A stretch of 32,183 bases of DNA from Pseudomonadota bacterium. Its GTDB lineage: Bacteria; Myxococcota_A; UBA9160; PR03. The first letter of the stretch is position 1; the number at the start of each line of letters is the position of its first letter. This document shows, piece by piece, positions 28,769 through 32,183 of the stretch. Location: NCBI GenBank assembly GCA_003576805.1, contig QEVM01000031.1, positions 1 through 32,183 on the forward strand. Reading direction: 5' to 3'. Below the pieces are notes generated by a model, which was not told where the DNA came from, did no database searches, and was given only the letters and a program-made list of their open reading frames with translations. Position numbers and translations under genes: made by a program.

Positions 28769-31700
28769 ATGCATCCGCGCTTCGTGCGTCGTCTCGCTTC
28801 CCTTCTCACCGCCCGCACGAACACGGCGCGCGTGGCGCGCGCCGCGTTGGGCGCCGTCGCGCTCGCCGCGTGCCTCGTCGCGGTCGCGCCGTCCGAGGCG
28901 GCGGCGCAGGCGTGCGGCAATCCCGGCCAGCGCGCGTGCTGCCTCGGTGAAACGGGTTACGCGTGCGCCGGCGGCGCGATCGAGGTGCCGGGCTGCAGCG
29001 GCGCGTGCACCTGCGGCGGCTTCAATCCGTTCGGCACGCAGGCGTCCAGCCACTGCGTGGAGTCGACACCGTGCGGTGGATCCGATCAGCGCGCGTGTTG
29101 CGTCGGCGAGGCGTGGTTCGGCGCGTGCGAAGGCGGCCTCTTCGAGCTGCCGCAGCCGAACAGCGGCTACTGCACCAACTCGGCAGCCGGCCTCCAGTCG
29201 AACGGCGTGTGCAAGGTCATCACGCCGTGCGGTGGGTCGGGTCAGCGCGCGTGCTGCGTCGGCGAAGCCGGGTTCGGCGCCTGCCAGAGCGGGCTCGTGC
29301 AGGTCCCGCAGGCGAACAGCGGCTACTGCGGCAACTCGTCGAGCGGCATCCAGTCGAACGGGATCTGCCTGCCCGTGACCGCGTGCGGCGGCGCCGATCA
29401 GCGCGCGTGCTGCCTGGGTGAGGCGGGCTTCGGCGCCTGCCAGAGCGGGCTCGTGCAGGTCCCGCAGGCGAACAGCGGCTACTGCGGCAACTCGTCGACC
29501 GGCATCCAGTCGAGCGGCGTCTGCCGGGTGGTGACCGCGTGCGGCGGGCAAGGGCAGCGAGCCTGCTGCGTCGGTGAAGCGGTCAGCGCCTGCCAGAGCG
29601 GGCTCACGCAGATTCCGCAGCCGAACAGCGGCTACTGCGGCAACTCGGCGAGCGGCCTGCAGTCGAGCGGCATCTGTCAGGTGGTGACCGCGTGCGGTGG
29701 CGCGGGTCAGCGCGCGTGCTGCCTCGGCGAAGCCGGCTTCGGTGCGTGCCAGAGCGGGCTCGTGCAGGTCCCGCAGCCGAACAGCGGCCAGTGCGGAAAC
29801 TTCGGGCCGGGGATCCAGTCGAGCGGCATCTGTCAGGTCGTGACCGCGTGCGGCGGGCAGGGGCAGCGCGCGTGCTGCGTCGGCGAAGCTGGCTTCGGCG
29901 CGTGTCAGAGCGGGCTCGTGCAGGTGCCGCAGCCGAACAGCGGCTACTGCGGCAACTCGTCGACCGGCATCCAGTCGAGCGGCATCTGTCAGGTGGTGAC
30001 GGCGTGCGGCGGCGCAGGCCAGCGCGCGTGCTGCGTCGGCGAGGCCGGCTTCGGCGCGTGCGCCGCCGGGCTCACCGAGACGCCGCAGTCCAACACGGGT
30101 CAGTGTGGGAACTTCGCGCCCGGCATCCAGTCGAGCGGCTACTGCACGCCGATCGGACCGTGCGGCGCCAAGGGACAGCGCGCCTGCTGCGTCGGCGAAG
30201 GGCCGAGCTGCCAGGCCGGCCTCGTCGAGGTGCCCGGCTGCAGCGGCGACTGCACCTGCGGCCAGGGCTTCGCGTCGTCGGGCATGTGCACGGTGATCGA
30301 GTCGATCCCCGAGCCGGGCACCGCGTGGAGCCCGCCGCCGGTGGGCCCGGCGCCGATGCGCGGCTACGCGGATCTGCACATGCACCTGTTCTCGCACCTC
30401 GCGCACGGCGGCGGCGTGCTCCACGGCAAGGCGTTCGACGCGGCCGGAGTCAACGTCGCGCTGCAGCAGGACTACGGCACCGATCTCGATCTCGTCACGT
30501 CGGGCGGCGGCGAGCTGCCGGCGCCGACCTGCCCGGGCTTCCTGCCGAGCTGCGGCGCGAAGATCTTCCACGGCGACCACCCGCAGATCGGCGCGGGCAG
30601 CGACACGCTCGGCGCGGGCACCAAGGACGGCGGCGACCGCGTCCTGTTCGGCGCGGAGTCGAACCTCGGCGCGCCGATCTTCAACGGCTGGCCGGTCTGG
30701 ACCACGACCACGCACCAGCAGGCCTACCACGTGTGGCTGGAGCGCGCGTGGCGCGGCGGCATGCGGCTCATGGTGATGCTCGCGGTCACGAACGAGGCGC
30801 TGTGCCGGACCCACAAGCGCCTGCGCGGCACCGACTGCGCCGACGGCATGTCGGCGATCAACGCGCAGCTGAACGAGGCCTACCTCTTTCAGAGCTTCAT
30901 CGACGCGCGCGCGGGCGGCACCGGGCTCGGTTGGTTCCGCATCGTCGGTACGCCGCAGCAGGCGCGCAGCGTGATTGCGGCCGGCAAGATGGCGGTCGTC
31001 CTCGGCATCGAGATGGACAACCTCTTCAACTGCAAGTTCGCCGAGCGCGATCCCGCGACCGGCGTGTGCACCGAGGCGTCGGTGCGCCAGTGGGTGAACG
31101 AGGCGTACGCGAAGGGCGTGCGCCACGTCTTCCCGATCCACAACTTCGACAACGCGTTCGGCTCGCCCGCGACGTGGCAGGACGTGATCCACGTCGGCAA
31201 CCGCGGCGTCGCCGGGCGCTGGTGGGACGTCGAAGATTGCCCGGGCGAGGACTACGGGTTCAAGGTCGCCGACAGCGTCTTCACCGGGTTCTTCAACACC
31301 GTGATGGCCCTGTTCGGGTTCGGCGCGCTCGACGTGCCGCCCTCGAACGCGGGCGACGCGAGCTGCAACTCGCGCGGCCTCACCGAGCTCGGCGTGGTGC
31401 TCACCGACCAGCTGATGCGGCGCGGCATGGTGATCGACGTCGACCACATGTCCGCGCGCTCGCTCGACGAGACGCTCGACATCGCCGAGGCGATGGACCC
31501 GCCGTACCCGGTCGTCGCGAGCCACGTCCAGTTCTTCGACCTCAACCAGGAGCCGATCCGGCACGAGCGCATGCGCACGCGCGAGCAGCTCGAACGCATC
31601 CGCGGCGTCGGCGGCATGATCGCGGCGATGCTGAAGGACGATCAGCAGGACACCGACAACATCGGGCGCCGGCTGCACGTCGCGTACGGCTCGGTCGCGG

Positions 31701-32183
31701 ACGACTGCCGCCACTCGTCGAAGACGTGGGCGCAGATGTACCAGTACGGCGTCGACGTGATGGGCGGACCGGTCGCGTTCGGCAGCGACTTCAACGGCGC
31801 CGCCGGGCACATCGGACCGCGCTTCGGCAGCGAGGCCTGCGGCGGCGACACCGGACTCGGTACGGCCCCCGAGTTCGCCGCGCGCGTCGCCGAGCGCCGC
31901 GCGCAGCTGATCGCGGGCGACCGCGTCGCGTATCCGTTCTCGCTCGACGGCTTCGGCAGCTTCGGCCGCCAGCAGACGGGCCACAAGACGTTCGACTACA
32001 ACGTGGACGGCCTCGCGCACGTCGGGCTGCTGCCGGATCTCGTCGCGGATCTCCAGCGCATCGGGCTCTCCGAGCCCGACCTCGATCCGCTCTTCCGCTC
32101 GGCGGAGGGCTACGTCGAGGTGTGGGAGCGCTCGATCGCCGCGCCCGAGCCGACCGGCGCCGCGCTCGGCGCGGCCGCCGCGG
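28769..32183 (+). CDS. Secreted Cys-repeat protein with membrane-dipeptidase (M19)-like domain (3' partial)
   Basis: Read from ATG 28769 this frame is open for 1138 codons to the right edge. N-terminal signal peptide (AALGAVALAACLVAVAPSEAAAQA), then nine Cys-rich modules from residue about 48 to 510: a short cap, seven 51-52-aa repeats each with six Cys (pattern CGG-QRACC-GAC-YCGN-GIC), and a second short cap with PGCSGDCTCG. Residues about 530-1120 resemble peptidase family M19 (renal/membrane dipeptidase). Candidate metal ligands are His537 and His539 (DLHMH), Glu748 (GIEMD), His893 (DVDHMS), His919 (ASHV) and Asp1007 (GSDFNG). It closes with GLAHVGLLPDLVADLQRIGLS and LFRSAEGYVEVWERS, as in M19. 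The visible end, APEPTGAALGAAAA, looks like the start of a PEP-CTERM tail. Substrate unknown. Confidence 0.85.
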   Translation, partial: MHPRFVRRLASLLTARTNTARVARAALGAVALAACLVAVAPSEAAAQACGNPGQRACCLGETGYACAGGAIEVPGCSGACTCGGFNPFGTQASSHCVESTPCGGSDQRACCVGEAWFGACEGGLFELPQPNSGYCTNSAAGLQSNGVCKVITPCGGSGQRACCVGEAGFGACQSGLVQVPQANSGYCGNSSSGIQSNGICLPVTACGGADQRACCLGEAGFGACQSGLVQVPQANSGYCGNSSTGIQSSGVCRVVTACGGQGQRACCVGEAVSACQSGLTQIPQPNSGYCGNSASGLQSSGICQVVTACGGAGQRACCLGEAGFGACQSGLVQVPQPNSGQCGNFGPGIQSSGICQVVTACGGQGQRACCVGEAGFGACQSGLVQVPQPNSGYCGNSSTGIQSSGICQVVTACGGAGQRACCVGEAGFGACAAGLTETPQSNTGQCGNFAPGIQSSGYCTPIGPCGAKGQRACCVGEGPSCQAGLVEVPGCSGDCTCGQGFASSGMCTVIESIPEPGTAWSPPPVGPAPMRGYADLHMHLFSHLAHGGGVLHGKAFDAAGVNVALQQDYGTDLDLVTSGGGELPAPTCPGFLPSCGAKIFHGDHPQIGAGSDTLGAGTKDGGDRVLFGAESNLGAPIFNGWPVWTTTTHQQAYHVWLERAWRGGMRLMVMLAVTNEALCRTHKRLRGTDCADGMSAINAQLNEAYLFQSFIDARAGGTGLGWFRIVGTPQQARSVIAAGKMAVVLGIEMDNLFNCKFAERDPATGVCTEASVRQWVNEAYAKGVRHVFPIHNFDNAFGSPATWQDVIHVGNRGVAGRWWDVEDCPGEDYGFKVADSVFTGFFNTVMALFGFGALDVPPSNAGDASCNSRGLTELGVVLTDQLMRRGMVIDVDHMSARSLDETLDIAEAMDPPYPVVASHVQFFDLNQEPIRHERMRTREQLERIRGVGGMIAAMLKDDQQDTDNIGRRLHVAYGSVADDCRHSSKTWAQMYQYGVDVMGGPVAFGSDFNGAAGHIGPRFGSEACGGDTGLGTAPEFAARVAERRAQLIAGDRVAYPFSLDGFGSFGRQQTGHKTFDYNVDGLAHVGLLPDLVADLQRIGLSEPDLDPLFRSAEGYVEVWERSIAAPEPTGAALGAAAA
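29069..30157 (+). repeat. Seven tandem 156-bp coding repeats (Cys-rich modules)
   Basis: Units start at 29069, 29225, 29381, 29537, 29690, 29846 and 30002. All are 156 bp except the fourth (153 bp, one residue shorter where GFG is replaced by VS). Core text is QRACCVGEAGFGACQSGLVQ with PQPNSGYCGNSSTGIQSSGI. Units 2, 3, 5 and 6 are the most alike, and long stretches are identical at DNA level, which suggests recent duplication or gene conversion. Six Cys per unit. Confidence 0.93.

Noticed and set aside
29069..30157. A CRISPR array or other non-coding tandem repeat.
   Set aside because: Units are 156 bp without spacers, keep one reading frame and encode conserved cysteines.
28136..32020. A 1294-residue open frame on the minus strand with a repeating Ala/Arg/Leu pattern.
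   Set aside because: It is the antisense shadow of the Cys-repeat/M19 gene. Its repetition mirrors the 156-bp repeats, and only the plus frame has a signal peptide and catalytic motifs.

Overview
The window is about 32 kb of very GC-rich DNA (low seventies percent by eye, strong G/C third-position bias). It reads as a Gram-negative chromosome. It carries the opgG/opgH pair for periplasmic glucans, many lipoboxes, a groES-groEL operon, feoAB, and two secreted proteins with PEP-CTERM-like tails. An uncultured Myxococcota or other former deltaproteobacterial lineage would fit, but that is inference. No tRNA, rRNA, IS element or CRISPR array was seen.

Layout. Positions 1-5258 (+): a tightly coupled sugar ABC importer (lipoprotein binding protein cut by the window edge, two permeases) followed by a large glycosidase-like lipoprotein. 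All junctions are 4-base start/stop overlaps. Positions 5255-8057 (-): the matching ATPase (MalK/UgpC type) and, upstream of it, an exported glucoamylase-like (GH144/NdvB-type) protein. Positions 8399-12350 (+): an ArsB/NhaD-type transporter and a DUF748/AsmA-like envelope protein. Positions 12510-16747 (-): opgG-opgH. A 165-bp imperfect palindrome whose arms contain both stop codons separates the DUF748 gene from opgH. Positions 17158-19118 (+): groES-groEL with a strong terminator. Positions 19225-24517: an AstE/AspA-like zinc hydrolase, a small periplasmic protein, a Baeyer-Villiger-type flavin monooxygenase, a PEP-CTERM-like secreted protein and an amino-acid-type binding lipoprotein. Then an M48 metalloprotease lipoprotein whose stop codon is missing, feoB-feoA (-) behind a Fur-box-like site, and a divergent NTF2-like lipoprotein.

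The last 3.4 kb (28769 to the right edge) is one open frame without a stop. It encodes a secreted protein with nine cysteine-rich modules, seven of them near-identical 52-residue repeats, followed by a membrane-dipeptidase (M19)-like metallohydrolase domain and the start of a PEP-CTERM-like tail. It is the most unusual object here.

Two themes link genes. First, the left half combines periplasmic glucan synthesis (opgGH), an NdvB/GH144-like glucanase-type protein, a second glycosidase-like lipoprotein and a complete sugar ABC importer. Together they could form a beta-1,2-glucan synthesis, breakdown and uptake locus. Second, three genes (DUF748, AstE-like, feoA) start 6-7 nt after a TAGNNT hexamer with no Shine-Dalgarno sequence, which suggests leaderless transcripts.
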